From NCBI GenBank assembly GCA_021802965.1, contig JAJZQZ010000010.1, positions 1-32,244 of the forward strand: a stretch of 32,244 nt of DNA, written 5' to 3'. The notes beneath the pieces were generated by a model. The model made no database searches. It saw only the letters and a list, made by a program, of their open reading frames with translations, and was not told the DNA's origin. The DNA comes from Actinomycetes bacterium (GTDB lineage: Bacteria > Actinomycetota > Thermoleophilia > RBG-16-64-13). This document shows, in pieces, positions 22,833-31,200 of this stretch (its first letter is position 1; the number at the start of each line of letters is the position of its first letter). The translations under genes and the position numbers were made by a program.

Positions 22833-23716
22833 TGGGATTCCTCGCCGACCGTTCCACGCGCGTCATCGTCCAGGGCATCACCGGCAATTTCGGCCGTAGC
22901 CAGACGCGGCTCATGCAGAGCTACAACACCCAGATCGTCGCCGGAGTCACCCCGAAGAAAGGGGGAACCGAGGCTGAGGGCGTGCCCGTGTTCAACAGCG
23001 TGTACGAAGCCATCGAGGCCGTGGGTCCGGTGGACGCCTCGGTCATCTACGTCCCGGCCCCCTTCGCCAAGGCCGCCGTCGAGGAAGCCGCCGACGCCCT
23101 GGTGCCCCTCATCGTCGTCATCACCGAGGGGATACCCTTGCACGACGAGATGCGCCTGCGCCAGCTGACCCGCTCGCGCAACCTCTGGATGATCGGCCCC
23201 AACTGCCCGGGCATCCTCGTGCCCGGAGAGACCAGCCTGGGCATGATCCCGCCCGGGTCGACCAGCCCGGGGCACGTCGCCGTCATCAGCCGCAGCGGTA
23301 CTCTCACCTTCGAGATCACCAAGGTCCTCACCGACGCGGGTATCGGTCAGTCGGTCTGTGTGGGCATCGGGGGCGACCGGGTCATCGGACGAGACTTCGC
23401 CGATTACCTCCGGCTGGCCGAGAACGACCCCGACACCAAGGCCATCGTGATGGTGGGCGAGATCGGGGGCGACGCCGAGGAGCGCGCTGCGCTGGTGATA
23501 CAGGAGGAGATCTCCAAGCCGATGGTCGGGCTGCTCGTGGGGCGCCATGCGCCGAGGGGCACCCGCATGGGCCACGCGGGGGCGATGATCCAAGGCAACA
23601 CCGGCACCGTGGAGAGCAAGGAGCAGGCCTTGACCGCCGCCGGGGTCGGGCTGGTACGCTATCTCTGGGAGCTGCCGGAAGCCGTGCGGCAGACTGGGGC
23701 CCTGAACGGAGGATAG
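22832..23716 (+). CDS. sucD: Succinate-CoA ligase alpha subunit
   Basis: 294 residues, full length. The CoA-binding Rossmann domain begins [18 protein letters not shown] (11-28), with the GVTPKKGG motif at 38-45 and IGPNCPG at 121-127. The phosphorylated histidine is H248 in RMGHAGAM. The ATG overlaps the sucC TGA by one base, and GGAGGGAG in the end of sucC is its ribosome-binding site, so synthesis of the two subunits is coupled. The stop in turn overlaps the pucR GTG. Confidence 0.94.
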   Translation: MGFLADRSTRVIVQGITGNFGRSQTRLMQSYNTQIVAGVTPKKGGTEAEGVPVFNSVYEAIEAVGPVDASVIYVPAPFAKAAVEEAADALVPLIVVITEGIPLHDEMRLRQLTRSRNLWMIGPNCPGILVPGETSLGMIPPGSTSPGHVAVISRSGTLTFEITKVLTDAGIGQSVCVGIGGDRVIGRDFADYLRLAENDPDTKAIVMVGEIGGDAEERAALVIQEEISKPMVGLLVGRHAPRGTRMGHAGAMIQGNTGTVESKEQALTAAGVGLVRYLWELPEAVRQTGALNGG

Positions 23717-25380
23717 TGCCTGCACAGCCGCGATCTCGCCTCACAGTACAGGATCTACTGGACGAACCTGCACTGGGGCTGACACTGGTCGCAGGCAAGC
23801 GGGGCGCCACCCGGCAGGTCGGGGGCGTGCACATCTCCGAGATGGTCGACCCCACCCCGTGGCTGGCCCCACGCGACGTGCTCCTCACCACCGGGCTTGC
23901 GCTCAAGGATAACGCCAAGGTCCACCGCGAGTACGTGCAGCGCCTCTCGGAGGCGGGCTTGGCCGCGCTCGGCTACGCGGCGGGCATAACCGAGGAGGGC
24001 GCTCCCGCGACCGTGATGGAGGCCGCCGAGGAGACGGGGCTGCCTCTCTTCGAGGTGAGCTACGAGGTCCCGTTCAAGTCCATCACCTCGTACATCTTCA
24101 CCAGCCTGCTGAGCACCGATATGCACCGGCTCCGGCGGAGCCTGTCCGTGCAGAACCACCTGCTGTCCCTGCTGGTGGAGGAAAAAGGGGCCGATCACCT
24201 GGTCTCGTCCCTCTCCATGCTGCTCTCCGTCACGGTCATTCTGTACGACGCGGCCGGCGACGTGGTGAGCCTGGCCCCCCACCGAGTCCGCATCGACAAG
24301 GCCCAGGCCGAGCGCATCTGGAAGGCGTACACCGACGCGGCCCGCACCGGGGAGCTGCCCAGAGAGATGGCGTTTGGCGATCTGCGGCTCGTGTTCAGAG
24401 AGGTGCGTACCCGCGGACGGGTGAACCGGGTGCTCGCCCTGGCCCTGCCGGCCCGGGAGCACATGGAGGAGCTCACCGATGTGGTCCTGGGCTACTCCCA
24501 GAAGCTCCTCGCCCTCGACCTATTGAAATCGCGGGACAGCGCACTGCTGCAACGCAAGCTCCGCGCCGACCTCCTGGACGAGCTGATCGCGGGGACCGGC
24601 GTCGACGCCGACCACGACCGGCGCCTCCTGACCTACCATATCGACCCGGCTCGGCCCCTTCGCCTACTGGTCTTTGACACCGTGAAGACTTCGGCGCCGG
24701 CGGCGATCCGAGACATGCGGACACAAGAGCAGCTCGAGGAGGCGCGGGCGGAGATCCAGGCCACCGTCGAGGCAGCATTGGCCGATCAAGGGATGCCTGC
24801 GATAGCCATGTCTCGGGGGGACACTCTCATCGTGCTCTTCCAGGCCCCCCGCCTGGAGCAAGAGGAGCTTCGCGGCGCCGCTCAGGCGGTGCGGGGCCGC
24901 GCGGAGACGCTGGTGCAAGGGGTGCGGCTGCGCGGCGGACTCTCCGAGGCCTTCACCGGCGCCCGGGGTGTCCCGCGGGCCCACGCCCAGGCGAGGGAGG
25001 CCGTCCGCCTCGCAGCCTCGAGCGGCCGGCCCGAGCTGATCCTCTTCAGCGACCTCGGGCCCAGCATCCGGGCCCTCGAGAACCAGGACGTGGAGCAGCT
25101 GGCCCTCTTCTATGAGTCGACCATCGGCCGCTTGCGCCAGCACGATTCGGCCCAGAACGACGAGCTCGTCCACTCGCTGGAGGTCTTCCTCGAAGAGCGA
25201 CGCTCGGTCAGTCAGTCGGCCAAGCGGCTGTATGTGCACCAGAACACGATGCGGTACCGCCTGAAAAAGATCGAGACGCTCCTGGGCATCGACCTCGACG
25301 ACTCCGAGACCCTGGTCGACCTCTACCTGGGCCTTCGCGCGGGGGCGATCCTCCAGGATCGCGGTCGCTCGAAGCCCTAG
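23716..25380 (+). CDS. PucR-family transcriptional regulator
   Basis: 554 residues in the classic three-part layout: an N-terminal PucR sensory domain (about 10-130: TVQDLLDEPALGLTLVAG, HISEMVDPTPWLAPRDVLLT), a central GGDEF-like domain (about 300-430), and a C-terminal helix-turn-helix (about 475-540: SVSQSAKRLYVHQNTMRYRL). Family members activate or repress purine, GABA, proline and related nitrogen-catabolism genes in response to a small ligand. Its GTG overlaps the sucD stop (TAGTG) with GGAGGA only 2 nt before it, so it is made with SucCD. It is the natural candidate to control both sucCD and gabT-AOR. Confidence 0.9.
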   Translation: MPAQPRSRLTVQDLLDEPALGLTLVAGKRGATRQVGGVHISEMVDPTPWLAPRDVLLTTGLALKDNAKVHREYVQRLSEAGLAALGYAAGITEEGAPATVMEAAEETGLPLFEVSYEVPFKSITSYIFTSLLSTDMHRLRRSLSVQNHLLSLLVEEKGADHLVSSLSMLLSVTVILYDAAGDVVSLAPHRVRIDKAQAERIWKAYTDAARTGELPREMAFGDLRLVFREVRTRGRVNRVLALALPAREHMEELTDVVLGYSQKLLALDLLKSRDSALLQRKLRADLLDELIAGTGVDADHDRRLLTYHIDPARPLRLLVFDTVKTSAPAAIRDMRTQEQLEEARAEIQATVEAALADQGMPAIAMSRGDTLIVLFQAPRLEQEELRGAAQAVRGRAETLVQGVRLRGGLSEAFTGARGVPRAHAQAREAVRLAASSGRPELILFSDLGPSIRALENQDVEQLALFYESTIGRLRQHDSAQNDELVHSLEVFLEERRSVSQSAKRLYVHQNTMRYRLKKIETLLGIDLDDSETLVDLYLGLRAGAILQDRGRSKP

Positions 25381-25381
25381 A

Positions 25382-25418
25382 GGGCCGCCGAAGAACGCCC
25401 ACCGGTCAAGAGCGGCCC
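25382..25418. terminator. Weak dyad between convergent pucR and icd
   Basis: GGGCCGC (25382-25388) pairs with GCGGCCC (25412-25418) with a long 23-nt loop, spanning the 25-nt gap between convergent stops. It could end transcription both ways, but the stem is short. Confidence 0.3.
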
Positions 25419-26425
25419 AAGAGCGAGGCGGTTCGGACCGCGACGGCCGTGCCCATGGCCCTCGTGCCCACCGTCCCGCCGAGATCGTAGGTGACCGATC
25501 TGCCCTCAGCGATGACATCCTTGACCGCCTGGAAGAGCGCGTCGGCCGCTTCCCGCTCTCCCAGGTGGCGCAGCATGAGAACCGCTGAGAGGATGAGCGC
25601 GGTGGGATTGACCTTGTCCTGACCGGCGTACTTGGGAGCCGAGCCGTGCACCGGCTCGAACAGGGCCACCTCGCGACCGAAGTTGGCCCCCGGCGCCACC
25701 CCCAGCCCGCCCACGAGGCCGGCGCAGAGGTCGCTGATGATGTCCCCGTACAGGTTGGGGCACAGGAGGACGTCGTAGAGCTCGGGCTTCTGGACCAGTT
25801 GCATGCACATGTTGTCGACGATCCGGTCCTCGAACTCCAGGTCCGGGTACTCCCCAGCCACCGCTCGAGCCACCTCGAGGAAGAGACCGTCGGAGAGCTT
25901 CATGATGTTGGCCTTGTGCACCGCCGTCACCTTGCGTCGCCCCTCTCTGCGCGCGTACTCGAAGGCGAAGCGGCAGATGCGGTCGGAACCAGCGCGGGTG
26001 ATGATCTTGATGGACTCGGCCGCGTCGGGCCCTACCATGTGCTCGACGCCCGCGTACAGATCCTCGGTGTTCTCCCGCACGATGACCAGATCGATATCCT
26101 CGTAGCGCGACACGACTCCGGGTATGGTCACGGCCGGTCGCAGGTTGGCGTACAGGTCGAGCTCCTTACGCAACGCGACGTTCACGCTCCGGAAGCCGGA
26201 CCCTATCGGCGTCGTGATGGGACCCTTCAAGCCGACTCTCGTCTCGCGCAGCGAGGCCAGTACCTCGGCGGGGAGCGGGGTCCCGTACTTGTCCATCACG
26301 TCGGCGCCGGCTTCCATGTCGATCCACCGGATGTCTGCGCCCGTCGCGGCTAGGGCGATCTTTGCCGCCTCCATCAATTCCGGGCCGGTCCCGTCCCCGG
26401 GGATGCACGTGACCAGGTGCGTCAT
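25406..26425 (-). CDS. Isocitrate dehydrogenase, short form of the IDH/IPMDH family
   Basis: 339 residues from the ATG at 26425, preceded by GGAGGT at 7 nt; the ATG five codons earlier would contain that site. Substrate-binding residues follow the isocitrate pattern S-x-N-x3-R-x9-R ([19 protein letters not shown]), as in E. coli S113/N115/R119/R129, rather than the isopropylmalate or homoisocitrate patterns. The Mg site lies in [18 protein letters not shown]. The cofactor loop [15 protein letters not shown] carries the Lys-Tyr...Val set seen in NADP+-dependent E. coli enzyme, although short forms are usually NAD+-dependent. It ends the operon that starts with the PimB-like gene and is 16 nt after the GNAT-like gene. 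Confidence 0.85.
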   Translation of the reverse strand: MTHLVTCIPGDGTGPELMEAAKIALAATGADIRWIDMEAGADVMDKYGTPLPAEVLASLRETRVGLKGPITTPIGSGFRSVNVALRKELDLYANLRPAVTIPGVVSRYEDIDLVIVRENTEDLYAGVEHMVGPDAAESIKIITRAGSDRICRFAFEYARREGRRKVTAVHKANIMKLSDGLFLEVARAVAGEYPDLEFEDRIVDNMCMQLVQKPELYDVLLCPNLYGDIISDLCAGLVGGLGVAPGANFGREVALFEPVHGSAPKYAGQDKVNPTALILSAVLMLRHLGEREAADALFQAVKDVIAEGRSVTYDLGGTVGTRAMGTAVAVRTASLLGRS

Positions 26426-26441
26426 ACGTTCGACCTCCATC

Positions 26442-26858
26442 TCAACCTAGGTAGGCGCCCTGAGGCGCGTCGGTGATCGCCCGGCCGCCCACGATCAGGG
26501 CCAGACGTGAGTCCGCTTCAGCCACAAGCTCAGCCTGTCTTTTGAAGACGGCGACCTCCTGCAGGCTGGGGGCCGTGATCGCCAGCCGGCGCACTATCTC
26601 ATCTTCCAGCCCGTACTCGCTGTAACGCCCGTCGACGACCACGTCGAAGACCAGCCTCCGCACGGCGTCCAGCTGGTAGGTCCGCCCGAACCCCACCAGC
26701 TCCCCGCGAAGGCTGCAGGTCACCCAGTCCTCGGACGCGAGCATCGCCCACTCCAGCTTGAGCACGGCGTCGACTTCGTCCCATCCGGAACGGGCGAAGA
26801 GGTCGGCGAGGGTCGACGGGGCGAGGGGCGAGTTGAACTCGAACTCGAATTCGAACAT
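26442..26858 (-). CDS. Small unknown protein with a GNAT-like core
   Basis: 138 residues. The middle part ([44 protein letters not shown]) resembles the central strands and helix of GNAT acetyltransferases, where 'V-V-V-x-x-x-Y-R-G-x-G-I-G' binds acetyl-CoA; here the loop reads [10 protein letters not shown], so the Gly-rich pyrophosphate loop is largely missing. It may bind a ligand without acetylating, or not be a GNAT at all. The N-terminus MFEFEFEF is encoded by a TTCGAG hexamer repeat (26832-26855). It starts one base after the stop of the 68-residue gene and runs into icd, so it belongs to the same operon. Confidence 0.6.
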   Translation of the reverse strand: MFEFEFEFNSPLAPSTLADLFARSGWDEVDAVLKLEWAMLASEDWVTCSLRGELVGFGRTYQLDAVRRLVFDVVVDGRYSEYGLEDEIVRRLAITAPSLQEVAVFKRQAELVAEADSRLALIVGGRAITDAPQGAYLG

Positions 26859-26859
26859 C

Positions 26860-27066
26860 TCAGATCCCGAACCCGACTCCCTTCTTGCCGCAGAAGGCCA
26901 GGTACGCGATCATCCGGACGGCCATGTAGTGGCGCTGACCGGTCACATCCTCGACCACGAGCCAGTCGCCCTCGCCCGATAACGCGGAATAGACGGTCGT
27001 CGGGTCGGCATCGGTCTCGAGGGACACCTCGGTCCCGCCCGCGAAGTGTACGACAAGTGTGCGCAT
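26860..27066 (-). CDS. Small conserved-looking protein of unknown function
   Basis: 68 residues, no family recognised. The pattern of alternating hydrophobic strands (MRTLVVHFAGG, DWLVVEDVTGQRHYMAV, MIAYLAFCG) suggests a small beta-barrel, with one cysteine near the C-terminus (FCGKKGVGFG). GAGGGG precedes the ATG. It lies 9 nt after the PimA-like gene and one base before the GNAT-like gene, so it is firmly inside an operon, which supports it being real. Confidence 0.65.
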   Translation of the reverse strand: MRTLVVHFAGGTEVSLETDADPTTVYSALSGEGDWLVVEDVTGQRHYMAVRMIAYLAFCGKKGVGFGI

Positions 27067-27075
27067 GATCCCCTC

Positions 27076-28302
27076 TCAGCTTCCATGATCCGATACTCTC
27101 GCCCAGCGACTCGGCTTCGTAGCCGAGAGCTCAGCGGCGCGCTCAGACGCGAGCGCCGTCCCGGTCGCCCCCCTGAAGACGGCCGCGTCGAGCGCATCCC
27201 GGTACGCTCCGAGGATAGCATCGGCGATGACGGACCACGCGAAGCCTTCGACGGCCTCAATGCCGCGCGCAGCCGTGGCCGCACCCCCTTTGGGGGCGGT
27301 GAGGATCTCGGCGATCGCGTCCCGCAGGACATAGGGGTCGCCCGGTGGCACCAGCATGCCGAGCTCACCGTCGCGCAGCACCGCTCGATACGGCTCAAGA
27401 TCGGAGGCCACCACGGGCAGGCCGGCGGCGAGGCCTTCGGCCAGGACGATCCCGAAGCTCTCCCCTCCGAGCGAGGGGACCGCGAGCACCTGCGCCTGGC
27501 CCATCTGGGCCACTTTCTCTTCGAGGGGCACCCGGCCCAGAGCCTGGACTCCCGGAAGGGGCCAGGGCAGCTTCAGCGGCGCCTTGCCCGCCGCCGATTC
27601 CAGGTCGTCGTCGGTAGAACCCACGACGACCAACGTGGCCTGGGGCACCATCTCCTTGACCAGCGTGAACGCGTGCAGCAGCACAGGTAGACCTTTGCGG
27701 GTGTCAGGCCGCCCGATGAAAAGGACTCTGCCCGGCACCTTGGGGATGTCACGCGCGGGTCTATACTCCGCGATGTTCACCCCGTTGGGGATGATGCGAT
27801 AGTCGCCGGGAAAGAGCTGGGCGGCGAAATCGCGCGCGAAGGGCGAGACGCAGATGCGAACAGCCAGCCGCTCCACGACCTTGCGCGCGAGAGGCAGGAA
27901 CATGCGGAACCCCAAGGTGCTGCCGCCCGAACGATGAAAGGTGCCCACAACCGGCACAGACGCACTGAGAACGGCCGACGCCGCCACGGAGGGCGTGCAG
28001 GGCTCGTGAGCGTGAACAAGCTCGAATTGATGCTCGTCGAGGATGCGCTCCATCCTCTGCAGCATCAGGGGCCAGGTGTTGACGTGGGCCTTGGAGCCGT
28101 TGGAATGCACCGCGAGCGCGCTGCCGCAGGAGATGAAACGGTTAGGAAGGCGCTCCTCCGTTCTGCGAGCCACCCTCCCGGAGGGGGCCAAGATCCATGC
28201 TTCGTGCCCCATATCTTCGAGCCGAGCCGCCAGATTACCGACATGCTCGTTCACCCCTCCGGGCACAGACCACGAATACGGCGAAACCAGAGCGACACGC
28301 AT
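27076..28302 (-). CDS. GT4 glycosyltransferase, phosphatidylinositol mannosyltransferase PimA-like
   Basis: 408 residues, GT-B fold. The N-terminal half opens MRVALVSPYSWSVPGGVNEHV, like PimA's GGVQ loop, with VHAHEP and GTFHRSGG. The C-terminal half has LFIGRPDTRKGLPVLLHAF and the donor-binding E-x7-E motif in GGESFGIVLAEGLAAGLPVVASD. These match mycobacterial PimA, which transfers the first mannose from GDP-mannose to phosphatidylinositol on the inner membrane face. The last 30 residues are variable. AGGAG precedes the ATG. Neighbours (a second GT4, a flippase-like and a PlsY-like protein) fit envelope lipid assembly. Confidence 0.85.
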   Translation of the reverse strand: MRVALVSPYSWSVPGGVNEHVGNLAARLEDMGHEAWILAPSGRVARRTEERLPNRFISCGSALAVHSNGSKAHVNTWPLMLQRMERILDEHQFELVHAHEPCTPSVAASAVLSASVPVVGTFHRSGGSTLGFRMFLPLARKVVERLAVRICVSPFARDFAAQLFPGDYRIIPNGVNIAEYRPARDIPKVPGRVLFIGRPDTRKGLPVLLHAFTLVKEMVPQATLVVVGSTDDDLESAAGKAPLKLPWPLPGVQALGRVPLEEKVAQMGQAQVLAVPSLGGESFGIVLAEGLAAGLPVVASDLEPYRAVLRDGELGMLVPPGDPYVLRDAIAEILTAPKGGAATAARGIEAVEGFAWSVIADAILGAYRDALDAAVFRGATGTALASERAAELSATKPSRWARVSDHGS

Positions 28303-28312
28303 AGCTCTCCTC

Positions 28313-28960
28313 TTACTCGGCTCGATCGGTGAAGGCCCTGGGTTCCCGGTCGTGAAGAAGACGTTCCCAGAGGGTGCGCGCGTGGAACATCCCCTCTCTT
28401 CCGCCTCTCCAGACCCGAGTCACTATTAGCATACCTAGGATGATAGAGCTCCACGCTACTTCGGCGCGGCTTCTTCCCAGCCTCTGTCTCCACAGCGGAT
28501 ACGTCAGGTAGGCCGCAAGAGCCGCTGGAGCATTCGCCTTGCGGAGGATCCCTGTGACCAGCACGGGGGTCACGAGGCCGAATGCAGCCGGGTCGGCGGC
28601 GATGGTCACGCCCATCGCGGTCGCCGCCCCCTTGCCCCCGAGCACCGTGATGTGGCCGGCCACGGGCAGCAGACCCATGGCGCCCACGGCGTGCGGCCCC
28701 CAGTTCCGATGACGGGCCCAGGCCACGGGCAGCAGCCCCTTCAGAGTGTCGATCACGATCACGACAGCGCCGGCACGCCAGCCCACCGACCGGAACATGT
28801 TCGACGCTCCCGGAGCGCCGTTCCCTAGACTCTCCACCGGCACGCCCGCCGCGAGCCGAGCGACCAAGCGGCCCGTCGGAAGGCAGCCGACCCCGAAGGC
28901 CGCAGCCCCGATGAGACCGGCACGGACCATCTTCCGCCCCGCCCGACGCGCCGCATTCAC
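28313..28960 (-). CDS. PlsY-like glycerol-3-phosphate acyltransferase homologue
   Basis: About 215 residues from a GTG at 28960 that overlaps the upstream stop by 4 nt (GTGA); an ATG at 28930 is an alternative start. Several membrane segments and two PlsY-type motifs are visible: LGNGAPGASNMFRSVG, and GHITVLGGKGAATAMGV, which lacks the FPVFLxF stretch normally between the His and the Lys-Gly. The third PlsY motif near the C-terminus is not clear. PlsY transfers acyl groups from acyl-phosphate to glycerol 3-phosphate. The altered motifs and the mannolipid neighbours raise the possibility of another acyl acceptor; that is inference. Confidence 0.7.
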   Translation of the reverse strand: MNAARRAGRKMVRAGLIGAAAFGVGCLPTGRLVARLAAGVPVESLGNGAPGASNMFRSVGWRAGAVVIVIDTLKGLLPVAWARHRNWGPHAVGAMGLLPVAGHITVLGGKGAATAMGVTIAADPAAFGLVTPVLVTGILRKANAPAALAAYLTYPLWRQRLGRSRAEVAWSSIILGMLIVTRVWRGGREGMFHARTLWERLLHDREPRAFTDRAE

Positions 28961-29961
28961 GAGCCCACGACCTCTCGCCGGCGACGGAGCAAGGTGCGCG
29001 CGCCAAGCACGAAGCCGCCCAGCGCCATGGGCAGGACCCACGTATACGCGCGCCAGATCACGAGGCTCGCGACCGTGAGGTCCCGCGGCACTGTCCGGCC
29101 GATGATCCCGAGATAACCCAGCTCAGCGACGCCTGCTCCGCCGGGGAGCGGCGACAGCGGCATGAGCACCTGCAGCACGGCCTGTCCTACGATGAGGGGC
29201 TTGAAATCGCCCCGCCACCCCAGAGCCAGCAGGATCAGCGGGACGAGAGAGAGCATGGCGACCCAATACACGATCTGCAGAGCCACCAGCGGCAATCCCA
29301 AACGCCACCCCCTGCTGCGGAGGAGACGGGCGGTCTCCCAGAAGGCAGTCAGCCGATCGCGCACCGGAGCCGGCAGCCTGTTCAGCCCCAAGCTCCCTCG
29401 CAGAAGCACGCTTCCCACCAACCACAGCAGGCACAAGAAGGCGATGACACCAAGGAGGATCCGGCGCTGCAACGAGGTGAGCACCGTGGCCCCGACCGGC
29501 GTGAGCGCGAGGGCGGCCACCAGCACGAGCACTGTCACGTGGACAAGACCCTTGGCCATGATGATCGAGCCCCCCTTCGGCACGGAGACACCCACTCCTT
29601 TCAGGCGCACCATGACAAAGGGCACTTCGAGCCCTCCAAACGACGTGGCCCCGGCGGCCAGATAGCTCTCGAAGCCCACCCCGGCCGTGCCCAGTACCGA
29701 CGTGCATTCGCCGAGGTGGCGCACCAGGACGACAAGGGTGGCGGCATCGGCGACGAGAGCGATCACGAGGGCGACCAAGGCGACCACGAACCACAGCGGT
29801 TGCGCGGCTTGCCGCGAGGCGTCGGCGGCCGAAGCGATGTCGGCGCCCGCGCGCGGGCCGAGGATCACGACCACCACGACGGCCACCGCGACACCGAGCA
29901 CCAGGCCGATGCCGATGCCCCGCCTGGACGTGGCCAGCGTCGCCAACCGCCGCAGGGCCAC
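28957..29961 (-). CDS. Lysylphosphatidylglycerol-synthase-type (UPF0104) polytopic membrane protein
   Basis: 334 residues if started at the GTG at 29961, two bases past the upstream stop; a GTG at 30018 would overlap that gene by 56 nt. Seven or eight membrane segments are visible, with the family's diagnostic PLSPLPGGAGVAELGY near the C-terminus and SYLAAGATSFGGLEVPF earlier. The family covers the flippase domain of MprF and the AglD-like proteins, which move or modify glycolipids. Here, placed between two lipid mannosyltransferases, a role in flipping a mannolipid is plausible but unproven. Confidence 0.75.
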   Translation of the reverse strand: MALRRLATLATSRRGIGIGLVLGVAVAVVVVVILGPRAGADIASAADASRQAAQPLWFVVALVALVIALVADAATLVVLVRHLGECTSVLGTAGVGFESYLAAGATSFGGLEVPFVMVRLKGVGVSVPKGGSIIMAKGLVHVTVLVLVAALALTPVGATVLTSLQRRILLGVIAFLCLLWLVGSVLLRGSLGLNRLPAPVRDRLTAFWETARLLRSRGWRLGLPLVALQIVYWVAMLSLVPLILLALGWRGDFKPLIVGQAVLQVLMPLSPLPGGAGVAELGYLGIIGRTVPRDLTVASLVIWRAYTWVLPMALGGFVLGARTLLRRRREVVGS

Positions 29962-29962
29962 C

Positions 29963-31159
29963 TCAGGCGACCCGGCCCGGAGCGGGACGGTTCGCCGCAG
30001 CGACGCGCAGCAGATCACGGTAGCGTCGGCCCACCACAGCAGGCGTGTGCCGCTGCAGGGCCAGCGAGCGGCCCCGCGCGCCCATCTGGCGGCGACCTTC
30101 AGCCCCCAGGCTGAGGAGCCGGTCGAGGCCGGCCGCCACTTCCCGCGCCGATGCTCCGTTGACGACTATCCCGGTCTCTCCTTCCCTCACCGCCTCGGGC
30201 GCCCCTCCCGATCGCCCGGCCAGCACGGGGAGACCCATGAGGGCGGCCTCGGCGAACACGATGCCAAAACCCTCCACTTCCAGCCCTCCCCAACGGTTGC
30301 GACAGGGCGAGGCGAACAGGTCGGCCGCGCTCAACCAGCGGGAGAGCTGGTCGGCGGGCAGCGGTCCAAGGACGTGCACGCGCTCAGCCACGCCTTGACG
30401 CTCTGCCCGGCGGACAAGAGCCGGTCCGAGGCGGCCTCCTCCGATCAAAGCCAGATGCAGCCCGGGGTGCCGCGGGGTCAGGAGCGCGAGAGCGTCGATC
30501 AACCGGTCCTGCCCCTTGCGGGGCACCAAGCGCCCGACGCACACTATGAGGCCTCCTTCGACTCCCAGCCCACGCTTTCCTTGTACGGACTCATCCCCGA
30601 CGGGGGCGAAGGACCCCACATCGATCGCGGGCCGCAGCACCCCCACCGGCACCTTCCGCCCAACGATGCCCACGGCTGCCGCGGCGGTAAACCCACTCAC
30701 GGTGAGGAGCAGGGCGGCGTTCCGCAGGACCCATCGTATCGCGTGGCCGGAGACAGGAAGAGCCGCGGGTAGGGTCACCTCGGCCCCGGCCAGGAACACG
30801 GCGTAAGGCAGTCCGGCAGCCCGAGCCAATCGGGGCCCGAGGACACCGTTGGGCAAGGGGTGACCCAGCTGCAGCAGCTCGGCGCCATGCTCGACGATGA
30901 TGCGCTTGGCGAGATCCAGGAGGCCGGGAGTCGGCAGGAGCACCGGGCGATCCGTGCGGATCACGCGATAGGGATGCGTGGCATCGAAGGCCGCGGCGTC
31001 GGCGTGTCCGGGCGCAAGGATCACGACTTCGTCCGGGTCGAGGGTCTGGATCAGTCCCCAGTGATAGGACTGGCTGCCTCCGAAACGGGGGGGGAAATCC
31101 TGGGTCAGGAACAAAGATCGGGGGACCGCACCGCCGCTGTCCGGAGACGCTTGGTCCAC
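29963..31159 (-). CDS. GT4 glycosyltransferase, PimB'-like
   Basis: 398 residues, GT-B fold. It opens SLFLTQDFPPRFGGSQSYHW, the pattern of PimB'/MgtB transferases (D-F-P-P-x-x-G-G-x-Q-x-Y). The C-terminal half has VGRLVPRKGQDRLIDAL and the E-x7-E motif in GFGIVFAEAALMGLPVLAG. PimB' adds the second mannose to PIM1; related enzymes mannosylate diacylglycerol-based lipids. It starts with GTG (AGAGG 9 nt upstream) and is the first gene of a long operon with the flippase-like, PlsY-like and PimA-like genes. Confidence 0.82.
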   Translation of the reverse strand: MDQASPDSGGAVPRSLFLTQDFPPRFGGSQSYHWGLIQTLDPDEVVILAPGHADAAAFDATHPYRVIRTDRPVLLPTPGLLDLAKRIIVEHGAELLQLGHPLPNGVLGPRLARAAGLPYAVFLAGAEVTLPAALPVSGHAIRWVLRNAALLLTVSGFTAAAAVGIVGRKVPVGVLRPAIDVGSFAPVGDESVQGKRGLGVEGGLIVCVGRLVPRKGQDRLIDALALLTPRHPGLHLALIGGGRLGPALVRRAERQGVAERVHVLGPLPADQLSRWLSAADLFASPCRNRWGGLEVEGFGIVFAEAALMGLPVLAGRSGGAPEAVREGETGIVVNGASAREVAAGLDRLLSLGAEGRRQMGARGRSLALQRHTPAVVGRRYRDLLRVAAANRPAPGRVA

Positions 31160-31200
31160 GGCTCAGCCTCTCATAGCTACAGCCGCAGAGTGACCGGGCC

